Positions 44,826-54,136 of a DNA stretch of 64,000 bases are shown here, piece after piece; positions within the stretch are counted from its first letter, which is position 1, and each line of letters opens with the position of its first letter. The stretch lies in the NCBI RefSeq assembly GCF_000423365.1, contig NZ_AUHV01000003.1, forward strand, positions 951,796 through 1,015,795, read 5' to 3'. The translations under genes and the position numbers were made by a program. The notes beneath the pieces were generated by a model. The model was not told where the DNA came from. It was given only the letters and a program-made list of their open reading frames with translations, and made no database searches. The DNA is from Maritalea myrionectae DSM 19524 (GTDB lineage Bacteria > Pseudomonadota > Alphaproteobacteria > Rhizobiales > Devosiaceae).

Positions 44826-46165
44826 TATTCGTCCCAATCTCCTTCTGGTGTGCCGTTAAAGTGCTTTTTCAAGCCCTTCCAGCAATCAATATAATCGTCC
44901 TGAATGGTCTCAAGGTTCGCGCCATATTCAGTGAGTAGCTGCGGGAACCGTGTTTCAAACATAAAGGCCATGGTGTTTTCAAGTTTAGTCGGTTTAAGCT
45001 CCGAATGTGTCGCTTTTTCGAAGCCCATTGCGTCAGGGCCGTGCGGCAGCATCATATTGTGCAGGCTCATCCCGCCTGGCACAAAGCCCTCTTCCTTCGC
45101 ATCATATTGGCCGTGGATCAGCCCCATAAATTCCGACATGATGTTGCGGTGATACCAAGGTGGCCGGAACGTATGCTCCGCCACCATCCAGCGCGGTGGG
45201 AAAATCACAAAGTCAATATTGGCCGTGCCCTCTTCGCCAGATGGCGCCGTCAACACGGTGAAGATTGATGGATCAGGGTGATCGAACAAAATCGCGCCCA
45301 CGGGTGAATAGGTCGAAAGATCATATTTGTAGGGCGTGTAATTGCCATGCCAGGCCACCACGTCCAGCGGCGAATGTCCGATTTCAGTGCGATAAAACTT
45401 GCCGCACCATTTCACATAGACCGCGCAATCGGTCTCCTTTTCTTCAAAGGCAGCCACAGGTGTTTTGAAATCGCGCGGGTTGGCCAAGCAATTCGCACCG
45501 ATGGGCCCGCGGTCTGGCAACGTGAACTTCGCACCATAATTCTCACACATATAGCCACGGCTGGCGCCATCAACGCCCACCTTGAAAATCATGCCGCGCG
45601 GCAGCACACAGATTTCGCCGGGCGCCACATCCATTTTGCCCATTTCGGTGAAAATATGCAGCGTGCCCACTTCCGGCACCACCAGCAATTCGGCATCCGC
45701 ATTGAAGAAATGATCATCTTCCATGCTCTTATTCGCCACAAAAACATGGCTGGCCATACCCACTTGGGTGAACACATCGCCCGCCGTGGTGATGGTGCGC
45801 ACCCCTTCAATAAAAGTGGTGGGCTCCTCAGGCATCGGCACCGGGTCCCAACGTGTTTGGCCAATCGGCATTTCACAATCCGGATTGTGCGGCGCCGATT
45901 TCCAATAATCCAGTTTTACAGGCTTAAAACGGGTCGTGTGGCGCACGCTGGGGCGAATACGATAGAGCCAAGAGCGCTCATTTGTGCCACGTGGTGCCGT
46001 GAACGGAGAGCCGGACAATTGCTCCGCATAAAGGCCGTAAGCGCACTTTTGCGGGCTGTTTTGTCCTTGGGGCAGAGCACCGGGCAATGACTCGGTTTCA
46101 AAGTCGTTGCCGAAACCAGGCATATAGCTTAGTTGATTAGACACACTGTTAACCTTATCATTCAT
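44825..46165 (-). CDS. hmgA: homogentisate 1,2-dioxygenase
   Basis: 446 aa from ATG 46165 ([25 protein letters not shown]), with GGAG ten bases upstream. It cleaves homogentisate to maleylacetoacetate. Recognisable stretches are [54 protein letters not shown] and the iron site: His and Glu six residues apart in [19 protein letters not shown], with the third His further on. It is the first gene of the operon and divergent from a MarR-type regulator. Confidence 0.96.
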   Translation of the reverse strand: MNDKVNSVSNQLSYMPGFGNDFETESLPGALPQGQNSPQKCAYGLYAEQLSGSPFTAPRGTNERSWLYRIRPSVRHTTRFKPVKLDYWKSAPHNPDCEMPIGQTRWDPVPMPEEPTTFIEGVRTITTAGDVFTQVGMASHVFVANKSMEDDHFFNADAELLVVPEVGTLHIFTEMGKMDVAPGEICVLPRGMIFKVGVDGASRGYMCENYGAKFTLPDRGPIGANCLANPRDFKTPVAAFEEKETDCAVYVKWCGKFYRTEIGHSPLDVVAWHGNYTPYKYDLSTYSPVGAILFDHPDPSIFTVLTAPSGEEGTANIDFVIFPPRWMVAEHTFRPPWYHRNIMSEFMGLIHGQYDAKEEGFVPGGMSLHNMMLPHGPDAMGFEKATHSELKPTKLENTMAFMFETRFPQLLTEYGANLETIQDDYIDCWKGLKKHFNGTPEGDWDE

Positions 46166-46247
46166 GATTGACGGTCTCCATTTGAGCAAAAAATTTGTTG
46201 CATAAGTAACGATAGACTATGTAACTAACAATAAGGGGAGGAACGAA

Positions 46248-46706
46248 ATGGACCAGAACAATATCAATGAGGCGGTGTTACCGCTAGAAAATTTTATCGC
46301 CTATCGGCTCAATCAAGCGGCAGAAAAAGTGTCGCAAAGATTCGCCATCGAATATAAGAAGCGACATGGCATGACCCGCCCGGAATGGCGGACTTTGGCC
46401 ACTATTGGCCAGTTTGGCAACATCACCGCCAAGCAGATTTGCCAGCACTCATCCATGCATAAAACCAAAGTGTCACGCGCCATTTTTACACTGGAACAGC
46501 GCCGCTGGTTGAAACGCACTGTTGATCAAAATGACCGCCGTGTGGAGCATCTGGAACTGACATTGCAGGGGCAAAAAGCCTATCTCGAACTATCGGATGT
46601 GGCGCGAAACTTTCAGGACCAGATCTACAGCGCACTGGGCCCGAGCAACGCTGCCGCGCTTGAAACCAGCCTTGAGGCAATCGAAACGCTAATTGATCCA
46701 CAGTAA
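46248..46706 (+). CDS. MarR-family regulator, probable repressor of hmgA-fahA-maiA
   Basis: 152 aa. The winged helix has TRPEWRTLATIGQFGNITAKQICQHSSMHKTKVSRAIFTLEQRRWLKRTVDQNDRRVEHLELT with the MarR wing DRRVEHLELT. A strong GGGGAGG site precedes the ATG. Divergence from hmgA, about 80 bp between starts, parallels HmgR-type control by homogentisate in other bacteria (family knowledge; effector not shown here). Direct repeats AAGTAAC and ATGTAAC at 46204-46224 lie in the gap. Confidence 0.9.
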   Translation: MDQNNINEAVLPLENFIAYRLNQAAEKVSQRFAIEYKKRHGMTRPEWRTLATIGQFGNITAKQICQHSSMHKTKVSRAIFTLEQRRWLKRTVDQNDRRVEHLELTLQGQKAYLELSDVARNFQDQIYSALGPSNAAALETSLEAIETLIDPQ

Positions 46707-46721
46707 ATTAGTATAATCCAA

Positions 46722-46765
46722 AATCGCTGCCCGCGTGAACCTATCCGCGGGCAGCGATTTATTTT
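46722..46765 (+). terminator. terminator of the hmgR-like gene
   Basis: AATCGCTGCCCGCG / CGCGGGCAGCGATT, 14-bp perfect stem with a 10-nt loop and following T-run, 16 bp after the MarR stop. Confidence 0.9.
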
Positions 46766-46889
46766 TTGCCATTTTTAGCCTATCTATCGTTATATTTCTG
46801 CGGCACGCTTCAACATAATAGCGCCGGGTTCACCTCCCATTAAGCTGCAACCGATAAGCCGGAAAAAACAAAAAATCTAAGAGGTCTTT

Positions 46890-48266
46890 ATGTCACGCGC
46901 CGCAAAACCAATTGGATCGCCTTTTAAAGCCTATGATGTGCGTGGCATGATCCCCACCCAGATCAACATGCCCTTCGCCTATCGTTTTGGCCAAGCCATG
47001 GCGGCCCACGCGGCGCCAAATTCAGTGGTGGTTGGCCACGATATGCGGTTGGATAGCGCCCCGCTTGCCGCTGCATTGCAGCAAGGGCTGCAGGATAGCG
47101 GCGTCGATGTGTACCCTGTTGGCCAATGCGGCACCGAAGAAGTTTATTTCCATACAGCGCAAATGAATGCAGATGTCGGCTTGATGGTCACCGCCAGTCA
47201 TAATCCGGATAGCTATAACGGCATCAAGATCGTGCTGAAAGGCGCCACTGCGGCGACGCAGGAAAACACTCTTGGCCCAATGGAGACGCTGGTGATGGGT
47301 GAAGATGCATTTGACGTGGTGGCCGAATTTGCCGCGCGCGGCAAAGCCCAACCCACCCTTGACCGCAATCTTTATATTGAGCGACTGCTCGCCCAAGTCG
47401 AAAATGTCGATCTCAAGCCTCTTAAAATTGTGGCCCATGGTGGCAATGGCTGCGCCGGCCCCATCATTGATTTGCTTGAGCCGCACCTCCCTTTTGAATT
47501 TATCAAAGTGGACAATGAACCGGACGGCCGCTTGCCGAACGGCATTCCAAATCCGCTATTGCCAGAAAAACGCCAACGCGCCGCAGATGCGGTTAAAGCC
47601 CATGGCGCCGATCTGGGCATCGCGTGGGATGGCGATTTTGACCGCTGCTTCTTTTATGACCATGAAGGCACCTTCGTAGAGGGTTACTACCTTGTCGGCC
47701 TGATCGGCCAAACTTTGGTGCGCCAAAATGGCGGCGGCAAGGTGGTTTATGATCCGCGGCTCACCTGGAACACAATTGATCAGATCGAAGCGGCGGGCGG
47801 CACGCCCATCGTCTGTCGCACTGGCCATACCTTTTTCAAAAAGGTCATGCGCGACAATGATGCAATTTATGGCGGCGAGATGAGTGCCCACCATTATTTC
47901 AAGGACTTTGCTTATTGCGACACCGGCATGTTGCCGTGGCTCGCCATCGTGGCAGAGATTTGCCAATCCGGCATCAGCCTGAAAGAGATGGTCGCCGCCC
48001 GCATTGAAAAATTCCCCTGCTCCGGCGAAATCAACTTTACCGTCGACGATGCGCCCACCGCCATCAAAAAGCTGCAAGACGAGTTGGCCAGCAAAGCCAA
48101 CGAAGTGGAAGACATTGATGGGCTGGGCATGGTGTTTGATGAGTGGCGCTGCAACATCCGCGCCTCCAACACCGAACCATTGCTGCGCCTCAACCTAGAA
48201 ACCCGCGGCAACAAGCCCCTCTTGGCTGAAAAAACAGCGCTTTTGTCAAACCTAATTCGCGGCTGA
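46890..48266 (+). CDS. manB: phosphomannomutase
   Basis: 458 aa phosphohexomutase. The phosphoserine loop is VTASHNPDSYNG (Ser near residue 102), the Mg2+ loop is WDGDFDRC, the sugar-specificity loop is GGEMSAHHYF, and the phosphate-binding loop is RASNTEPLLRL. The GEMSAHH form is typical of phosphomannomutase/phosphoglucomutase (CpsG/AlgC type). It interconverts mannose 6-phosphate and mannose 1-phosphate for GDP-mannose and surface polysaccharide. It is monocistronic, AAGAGG before the ATG, and its 3' end overlaps the convergent SDR by 15 bp. Confidence 0.94.
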   Translation: MSRAAKPIGSPFKAYDVRGMIPTQINMPFAYRFGQAMAAHAAPNSVVVGHDMRLDSAPLAAALQQGLQDSGVDVYPVGQCGTEEVYFHTAQMNADVGLMVTASHNPDSYNGIKIVLKGATAATQENTLGPMETLVMGEDAFDVVAEFAARGKAQPTLDRNLYIERLLAQVENVDLKPLKIVAHGGNGCAGPIIDLLEPHLPFEFIKVDNEPDGRLPNGIPNPLLPEKRQRAADAVKAHGADLGIAWDGDFDRCFFYDHEGTFVEGYYLVGLIGQTLVRQNGGGKVVYDPRLTWNTIDQIEAAGGTPIVCRTGHTFFKKVMRDNDAIYGGEMSAHHYFKDFAYCDTGMLPWLAIVAEICQSGISLKEMVAARIEKFPCSGEINFTVDDAPTAIKKLQDELASKANEVEDIDGLGMVFDEWRCNIRASNTEPLLRLNLETRGNKPLLAEKTALLSNLIRG

Positions 48267-49226
48267 CCCCACTGGGGGTAAATTCCATTCTGCCCCGGTG
48301 AGATCTTCTGAAACGTCCCACAATCTCGACGCCGCTTCATGATCCACAGCCGCGTGGGAAATTGGCGTCACCCCAACGGGTCCCGACAGGCCGCGCATTT
48401 TAGTTGGACCATAAAATAGCCCCGGCTTTGCATCTGGGTCTGTAAGGGCCAACACTTGCGACTTCGCGCCATGAAATGGCGAATGGGCAAACATCACATT
48501 CATCACCTCAAGCCCGATGCGGGTGAAAAAGCCTGACCCAACACGTTGGGCATTGGTGGCCGCATATCCCGGGTGGCACAAAAACCCGTTGACGGGCCGC
48601 CCCTGCGCCAGCAAGCGCCGGTTCAACTCCAGCATAAACATGATGTTGGCCAGCTTGCTTTGGCCGAAGGCAGCCATGGGCGTATAATTCTTCTCAAAAT
48701 GTAGATCATCAAAATCGATCTTCTCCGCCCCCCAGCGGTGCGCCACCGAAGAGACCGTGACAACACGACCATTACCCTTTTGGATCAGATCAAACAGCAA
48801 TGACGAAAACAAAAAATGGCCAAAATGATTGGCCCCCATCTGCAATTCAAACCCTTGCGGTGTTTCCACCCGCTCGGGCACCATCACAATGCTTGTATTG
48901 TTGATCAACCCATCCAGTTTTTCGTGAAATCCGACAAACCGATCTGCCGCCATGCGCACTGTTTCCAGATTGGCGAGATCCATCAATTCATATTCAATTT
49001 TGGCATTTACGCTGCGAAAGTCGGCCAACTCCCGCACAGCCTGCCGCGTACGCTCCTCAGAGCGGCAAAAAATTGTCACTTGGGCATTATTCTGAAGCAG
49101 CATTTTCGCTGTTTCAAAGCCAATCCCGGTATTGCCCCCGGTGATGGCATAATGGCGGCCCGATAAATCCGGCACCCGACCATAATTCCAGCCTTTCTTG
49201 CCGAAAGGCAGAAGCTGTGTGCTCAT
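48252..49226 (-). CDS. retinol-dehydrogenase-like SDR with Tyr-to-Phe active site
   Basis: 324 aa. Cofactor motif TGGNTGIG, then CRSEERTR and the usual LDGLINN. The catalytic Ser is in VVTVSSVAHRWG. Where relatives have YGQSKLAN, this protein has FGQSKLAN: codon TTC replaces Tyr, with Lys retained. The NNAG motif also reads NNTS. Both changes affect the usual catalytic or structural set, so it may be inactive or work differently. A good AAGGA site precedes the ATG, the frame is intact, and it is not decaying in other ways. The C-terminal 60 residues follow the RDH-like pattern (PGLFYGP). Confidence 0.88.
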   Translation of the reverse strand: MSTQLLPFGKKGWNYGRVPDLSGRHYAITGGNTGIGFETAKMLLQNNAQVTIFCRSEERTRQAVRELADFRSVNAKIEYELMDLANLETVRMAADRFVGFHEKLDGLINNTSIVMVPERVETPQGFELQMGANHFGHFLFSSLLFDLIQKGNGRVVTVSSVAHRWGAEKIDFDDLHFEKNYTPMAAFGQSKLANIMFMLELNRRLLAQGRPVNGFLCHPGYAATNAQRVGSGFFTRIGLEVMNVMFAHSPFHGAKSQVLALTDPDAKPGLFYGPTKMRGLSGPVGVTPISHAAVDHEAASRLWDVSEDLTGAEWNLPPVGSAAN

Positions 49227-49397
49227 AATAAATCCTTAAAGTGAACCGATGCCCCCCGACATCAGCTTTGCAATCCTAAAACTTTTGCCCGTACTTTTCA
49301 CAATTTCGCATCAACATGCAATGGCGAACTGATTTTAGTGAATCCGACCATTCGTGGCAAATCAACCAAAGATTGAGCGGCTATACACCCCAAAAAT

Positions 49398-49422
49398 GGA
49401 ACTTTAGGGCCCAAAATGCGTT
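49398..49422 (+). promoter_or_regulatory. EcfG-type (general stress response) promoter
   Basis: GGAAC, 16 bases, CGTT, matching the alphaproteobacterial sigma-EcfG consensus GGAAC-N16/17-CGTT. It lies 26 bp upstream of the small-protein ATG. This would place the small protein, and perhaps the BrkB-like gene behind it, under PhyR-EcfG stress control. Confidence 0.65.
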
Positions 49423-49448
49423 GTATATATAACGAAAGGAGAGTGCTT

Positions 49449-49604
49449 ATGACCGAAAAAAACAAAGAAACAAAGCGCACTCAAAAAGAGATCGACGATC
49501 AACTCGACGATAGCTTTCCCGCCAGCGACCCACCCTCATGGACACCAGGTACAACCAAGGAATCCGATGAGGACGCAAAGCTAGAGCGCAAAGACGACAA
49601 ATAG
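49449..49604 (+). CDS. small charged protein with DSFPASDPPSW motif
   Basis: 51 aa from ATG 49449, with AAGGAGA six bases upstream. It is very polar, rich in Lys, Glu and Asp, with the central QLDDSFPASDPPSWTPG. This motif defines a widespread family of tiny stress-associated proteins with no assigned function. No signal or membrane segment. It follows an EcfG-type promoter. The downstream BrkB gene is 55 bp away on the same strand. Confidence 0.85.
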   Translation: MTEKNKETKRTQKEIDDQLDDSFPASDPPSWTPGTTKESDEDAKLERKDDK

Positions 49605-49659
49605 TGCATTGGCGGGAGCGGCCTAGTCACCGCGCCCCGCCTTCACATACTTAATCGAT

Positions 49660-50520
49660 ATGGGCATCACTGAAACAAGAATATCGCCGCTAAAGACGGC
49701 TATTGGGCGCTGGTGGAACAATGATCCGTTCACCCAAAGCGCCGCTGTGGCCTTTTATACGATTTTTTCTTTCCCTGCCCTGATCATTCTCTATTTGGGC
49801 TTGGCGTCAATGTTCATGCAAGAAGACGCCGTCCGCATGCAGGTGTTTGGCTTTTTGCGCGCCAATTTCGGCGCCGACGCTGCCGAGACCTTCCGGACAA
49901 TCGTTGCCAACACGGCACCATCAGAGAAAAGTTTCATCCCCTTCATTTTCGCTGGCACGGTGCTGGTCTATGCCGCATTGCGGCTCTTTTTGCAGCTGCA
50001 AAAGGCGCTCAACTATATTTGGGACATTGACGACAGCAAAGTGTCAAACTTTCAAGCGCTGGTGCTGCGGCGCCTCATTTCCTTCGCGGTCATGATGGGC
50101 GTGCTTTTTGTCCTTGCCGTTTCGTTGGTGATCACCTCGACCATCAGCTCATTGACCGATTGGATCATCGCCCACCTGCCTGATATGTTTGCGGTGCTGG
50201 CGCACAGCGTCAATCTGATCCTATCGCTCACCATCATCAGCTTGCTGTTCGCAGTTATCCTTAAAATACTGCCTGACCGCAACGTCAGCTGGTCGCACGT
50301 CGCCCCCGGCGCTCTCCTCGCTGCAGCCCTGTTCATGTTGGGCGAGTATGGCATGGGGTTGTATTTTGGCTGGGTTAAGCCCGGCTCCGCTTATGGCGTC
50401 ACTGGGTCGATCATTTTGCTGATGATTTGGGTGTTTTATTCCAGCGCCGTTTTCCTGCTCGGCGCAGAATATGCAAAGACCCTGCATCAGAAATCGCTGG
50501 TGCGCAAAAAAGCCAACTAA
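49660..50520 (+). CDS. YihY/BrkB family membrane protein
   Basis: 286 aa, about six membrane helices. Family features are FTQSAAVAFYTIFSFPALIIL near the N-terminus, the amphipathic QLQKALNYIWD, and PDRNVSWSHVAPGALLAAALFMLGEYGMGLYFG with the following GSIILLMIWVFYSSAVFLLGAEYAK. The family was once called ribonuclease BN in error; its real role is unknown, possibly transport. The start has no clear ribosome site. It is probably cotranscribed with the small protein under stress control. Confidence 0.92.
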   Translation: MGITETRISPLKTAIGRWWNNDPFTQSAAVAFYTIFSFPALIILYLGLASMFMQEDAVRMQVFGFLRANFGADAAETFRTIVANTAPSEKSFIPFIFAGTVLVYAALRLFLQLQKALNYIWDIDDSKVSNFQALVLRRLISFAVMMGVLFVLAVSLVITSTISSLTDWIIAHLPDMFAVLAHSVNLILSLTIISLLFAVILKILPDRNVSWSHVAPGALLAAALFMLGEYGMGLYFGWVKPGSAYGVTGSIILLMIWVFYSSAVFLLGAEYAKTLHQKSLVRKKAN

Positions 50521-50589
50521 CGCTTGATCGGTTTACCAACGTCGTTCGCAGCGGGCACGCAAACGTCTTGCGCGCGGCCCAGCGACAAC

Positions 50590-51525
50590 TCAGGCCATGG
50601 TGGCAATATAAACGCCGTAAAGCACAAGGAACCCCAAGCCCACCCAGCGGGATATCGCGCCGCGCTTAAGGGCGATAACCAGCATCAAAATGCTCGCGGC
50701 CAGCATCACCCAAATATCGACAACCACAATTGAGCTGGGGAAGTCTATGGGTTTCACAAGCGAGGTCGCCCCCAGAATAAACCAGACATTATAAATATTG
50801 CTGCCGATCACATTGCCCAGCGCAAGGTCAGATTTCCTTTTGAGCGCGGCAACGATGGAGGTCACCAGTTCAGGCAATGACGTGCCTACGGCAACAATGG
50901 TCAAGCCAATGATGGTTTCAGAAATTCCCCAGGCACGCGAGAGCTTGATCGCGCCCGACACCAGAAACTGCGCACCCAAAATCGTCAGCACGATACCAAC
51001 GACCGCCAAAACGAGTCCGACCCACAATTTTTGCGTCCAGGGCTCGGCAATCTCCACCTCGGCCCGATGCAGCTCTGCCGAGGGCTGTTGTGTGTTGCGC
51101 TCGTTCAAATAGCTGTAAAACAAATACCCGGCGAGCAGCAGGATAAACAGCACGCCCACCCACAAATTCATATGCCCCCAGAGGGAAACCGCCACACAAC
51201 TTAGGGCCGCCAGAACCAGCACAAAACCATCGCGACGAATCGCGGCAGGCTGGCAGACGATGGGATAAATAAGGGCGGCCGTGCCCAGGATCAGCAAAAT
51301 ATTGGCAATATTGCTGCCCACCACATTGCCCACAGCAATGCCGGGCGACCCGGCCAGCGCGGCCTGAATGCTGGTCACCAATTCAGGGGTGGATGTGCCA
51401 AACCCCACAAGGGTGAGGCCAATCATCAGTTCTGAAATACCGATCTTGCGCGCAACTGCAACCGAGCCACGCACCAACGTATCGCCGCCAACAAGCAGCA
51501 GAATTAAACCGAGAACAATTTCCAT
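50590..51525 (-). CDS. calcium/sodium antiporter (YrbG/CaxA family)
   Basis: 311 aa. Two inverted repeats of about five helices each carry the alpha motif: GFGTSTPELVTSIQAALAGSPGIAVGNVVGSNIANI and VAVGTSLPELVTSIVAALKRKSDLALGNVIGSNIYN. The Glu in each PELVTS and the GNxxGSN stretch bind the transported cations. A central hydrophilic loop joins the halves. It exchanges cytosolic Ca2+ for external Na+ or H+ across the inner membrane. AAGAG precedes the ATG. It is convergent with brkB. Confidence 0.95.
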   Translation of the reverse strand: MEIVLGLILLLVGGDTLVRGSVAVARKIGISELMIGLTLVGFGTSTPELVTSIQAALAGSPGIAVGNVVGSNIANILLILGTAALIYPIVCQPAAIRRDGFVLVLAALSCVAVSLWGHMNLWVGVLFILLLAGYLFYSYLNERNTQQPSAELHRAEVEIAEPWTQKLWVGLVLAVVGIVLTILGAQFLVSGAIKLSRAWGISETIIGLTIVAVGTSLPELVTSIVAALKRKSDLALGNVIGSNIYNVWFILGATSLVKPIDFPSSIVVVDIWVMLAASILMLVIALKRGAISRWVGLGFLVLYGVYIATMA

Positions 51526-51671
51526 GGGTCACTCTTTTGGCAATCGCCAAATTGCATCAATTGCTGTGAGAAATAGAAGCGCATTGCCACACACGGTAGC
51601 CAATTTGCGGCGCGACTTAAACCCTTGCACCGGCAAGGGGGCAAAAACATAGCTCAAATTTCAAAAGAGAT

Positions 51672-51748
<77 letters not shown>

Positions 51749-51953
51749 TCAAATGTCGAAATTTTTGACAACGTGTTGAAACACGATCATCGTCAATCAA
51801 AGACAGCGCCTGTATAGGGGGGATTCATGTGTTTGTGAAGGGTTATTTCGCATAAATTCAAAAAAAAATTCATAAAACGGTGACATGTCGCCTTGCGCTC
51901 GAAATTACCTGTAGTTTAGGCTGAAATCTCCCTGCGAAAAGAAGAGATATCCT

Positions 51954-52994
51954 ATGAAATTCAATCAACTTGGGCGCACCGATATAAAGGTGAGCGAAAT
52001 CTGCTTGGGCACCATGACCTGGGGCCGTCAGAACACCGAACAAGAAGCCCATGAGCAAATGGATTATGCCCTCGATCAGGACATCAATTTTTTTGATACG
52101 GCTGAGCTTTATGCGGTGCCAACCAATGAAGAGACCCAAGGGCTGACCGAAGAATATATTGGCAGCTGGTTCAAAAAATCAGGCAAGCGCGATCAGGTGG
52201 TCTTGGCCACCAAAATTGCTGGCGAAGGCGTGTCGTGGATTCGCGATGGTGAGCCGATCACCGGCGCCGCCATTCGCCGCGCGGTTGAAGGCAGCTTGTC
52301 CCGACTGCAAACCGACTATATCGACCTTTACCAACTTCATTGGCCCAATCGCGGACATTACCATTTCAACACAGGATTTGATTACGATCCGAGCAATCAA
52401 GACACGGCTGAGGTGAAAGCCAATATGCTTGAGGTGCTTGAAACGCTCGACGCCTTGGTGCGTGATGGCAAAATCCGCCATGTCGGCCTGTCGAACGAAA
52501 CAGCGTGGGGCACCATGCAATTTGTCAATCTGGCCGAACAATATGGGTTGCCGCGCATGGCCTCAATCCAAAATGAATATGGCCTATTGCGCCGCTATTT
52601 CGACCATGATCTGGCTGAAGTCGCCCACCATGAGCAGGTTGGCTTGTTGGCGTATTCCGCCTTGGCCGCGGGTGCTCTCTCTGGCAAATATTTGGATGGC
52701 AACATCCCAAAAGGCACGCGCGGCGATCTGGTAAAAGCCACCATCTATCGCAACTCCACCCACTCAGAACCTGCCATTCGTGCCTATATGGCACTGGCTG
52801 AAAAGCATGGGCTGGATGTGTGCCAAATGGCACTGGCCTTCTGCCTCACCCGCCCCTTCATGACCTCAGTGATCATCGGGGCCACCAATATGGATCAGCT
52901 CAAAACAGACATCGCGGCGAAAGACATCGAATTGTCCAAGGACGTGATGGACGGTATTGCCGAGATTTACCGGCAATACCCGATGCCGATCTAA
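51954..52994 (+). CDS. aldo/keto reductase (Tas-like)
   Basis: 346 aa TIM-barrel oxidoreductase. The catalytic tetrad is visible as Asp and Tyr in NFFDTAELYAV, Lys in VVLATKI and His in LYQLHWPNRG. The insertion with YNTGFDYDPSN-like sequence (here HFNTGFDYDPSNQDTAEV) and length match the Tas/NADP-dependent group rather than short AKRs. GLSNETAWG and the C-terminal IIGATNMDQLKTDI follow. AAGAGA precedes the ATG. The substrate is unknown. It is convergent with the hydrolase gene, stop codons about 1 bp apart. Confidence 0.93.
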   Translation: MKFNQLGRTDIKVSEICLGTMTWGRQNTEQEAHEQMDYALDQDINFFDTAELYAVPTNEETQGLTEEYIGSWFKKSGKRDQVVLATKIAGEGVSWIRDGEPITGAAIRRAVEGSLSRLQTDYIDLYQLHWPNRGHYHFNTGFDYDPSNQDTAEVKANMLEVLETLDALVRDGKIRHVGLSNETAWGTMQFVNLAEQYGLPRMASIQNEYGLLRRYFDHDLAEVAHHEQVGLLAYSALAAGALSGKYLDGNIPKGTRGDLVKATIYRNSTHSEPAIRAYMALAEKHGLDVCQMALAFCLTRPFMTSVIIGATNMDQLKTDIAAKDIELSKDVMDGIAEIYRQYPMPI

Positions 52995-52995
52995 A

Positions 52996-54036
52996 TCACT
53001 GCTCAAATTGGGCGGCGATGAAGCCATTCAACGCTGCCCAATAGCCGTCCACAAACGCCTCACTGCCCCACAGCATCACTTTACCAAGTAGCCACAGCCC
53101 ATCATTGCCACTCATGGGTTTACGTTCGTCCACGGGCAGCATGCTGTGCCCCGCCTCATCAAACCAGACCACTCTGAGGTGATCCTCCGGCACCAACCGC
53201 TCAAATGTCTCAACACTATTCTGTGCGTCCACCTGGCCATCCCGGCCACCCGCCAGCAACAAGATGGGCATGGCCGGCAGGGCTGCCAAATCCTGGGTCA
53301 TATCCGCGCCAGCATTGCGCACGGCAAAGTCCCACCATTGCTCGGTAAAATCATCCGCATCAAAAAACTCAACACTTTCACTCAAGCGCACATAATCTTG
53401 ATAGCTGCCTCCATTTTCGATCAGTGCATCCAATTGCGCTTCGGCCGCAATTTTCGCTTCACTGTCCGGGGCAAAACTGCGGCGAAGCTGTGTCATATAA
53501 TTGGACTGGGCCATCCAATTGATCGCAGGGGACACAAACACCATAAACTCGACCTTATGAGCCGCCACATCAATTTTGGGCATCACCCAACCAGCTTGCG
53601 AAAAGCCCAGCACCCCGATCTGATCCACATTTACGCCGCTTTGGCTGCGCAACGCTTCAATGCCGGCGTCCACAAGCGCCGCCCGATCAGCCATTGAGAA
53701 GGAAAGCCAATCACCTTCCGACGCTTCAACGCCCGGCTTGTCCCATGAAAGGGTGCACCAACCTTGTTGGGCGAACGTGCTGAAATAGGGGTCAAAGTAG
53801 CCAAAAGCGCCGCGGTCCATCGCGCCATCCCCATGCACAAAGACAATGCAATCAATCGGCTCACCATCATAGTTTTGCGGCAATGTGATCTGCCCTGCGA
53901 CCTGATTTTCTTGAAAATCAAATTCAATTTGCCTTGTCGCATGCACTGCATCAGGGGAAAGAAACACAAAAGCCAACGCCACAAGCACCACGCCAAACAC
54001 AGCGCTTGTGCCAAAAACCGCTCCACGAGAAATCAT
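52996..54036 (-). CDS. secreted or membrane-anchored alpha/beta hydrolase
   Basis: 346 aa from ATG 54036 (MISRGAVFGTSAVFGVVL), with a hydrophobic N-terminal helix; the frame extends 63 codons upstream into the TetR gene region and is not used. An alpha/beta-hydrolase fold shows VFVHGDGAMDRG (oxyanion), the nucleophile elbow GFSQAG (Ser), Asp in LLAGGRDGQV and His in DEAGHSML. It probably cleaves an ester, possibly outside the cytoplasm. It is divergent from a TetR regulator with palindromes in between. Confidence 0.85.
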   Translation of the reverse strand: MISRGAVFGTSAVFGVVLVALAFVFLSPDAVHATRQIEFDFQENQVAGQITLPQNYDGEPIDCIVFVHGDGAMDRGAFGYFDPYFSTFAQQGWCTLSWDKPGVEASEGDWLSFSMADRAALVDAGIEALRSQSGVNVDQIGVLGFSQAGWVMPKIDVAAHKVEFMVFVSPAINWMAQSNYMTQLRRSFAPDSEAKIAAEAQLDALIENGGSYQDYVRLSESVEFFDADDFTEQWWDFAVRNAGADMTQDLAALPAMPILLLAGGRDGQVDAQNSVETFERLVPEDHLRVVWFDEAGHSMLPVDERKPMSGNDGLWLLGKVMLWGSEAFVDGYWAALNGFIAAQFEQ

Positions 54037-54050
54037 ATCAACACCGATTA

Positions 54051-54123
54051 ATAGAATAGTTATTCGCTTAATTATCATAGCTTGAGAATTGTGCAAGCAT
54101 AATTTATAGAATAGGTATTCTAT
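54051..54123. promoter_or_regulatory. two TetR-type operator palindromes
   Basis: ATAGAATAGTTATTCGCT at 54051-54068 and ATAGAATAGGTATTCTAT at 54106-54123. The second has perfect 8-bp arms around GG. Centres are 55 bp apart, one near each divergent start, fitting control of both the hydrolase and tetR. Confidence 0.65.
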
Positions 54124-54136
54124 CAAAGGACTTTTT

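Noticed and set aside
45347..46090. 247-codon plus-strand open frame inside hmgA
   Set aside because: Shadow of a gene with conserved iron-site residues.
48252..48266. Overlap of manB and the SDR as a possible annotation error
   Set aside because: Both stop codons are clear and the 15-bp convergent overlap is common in compact genomes.
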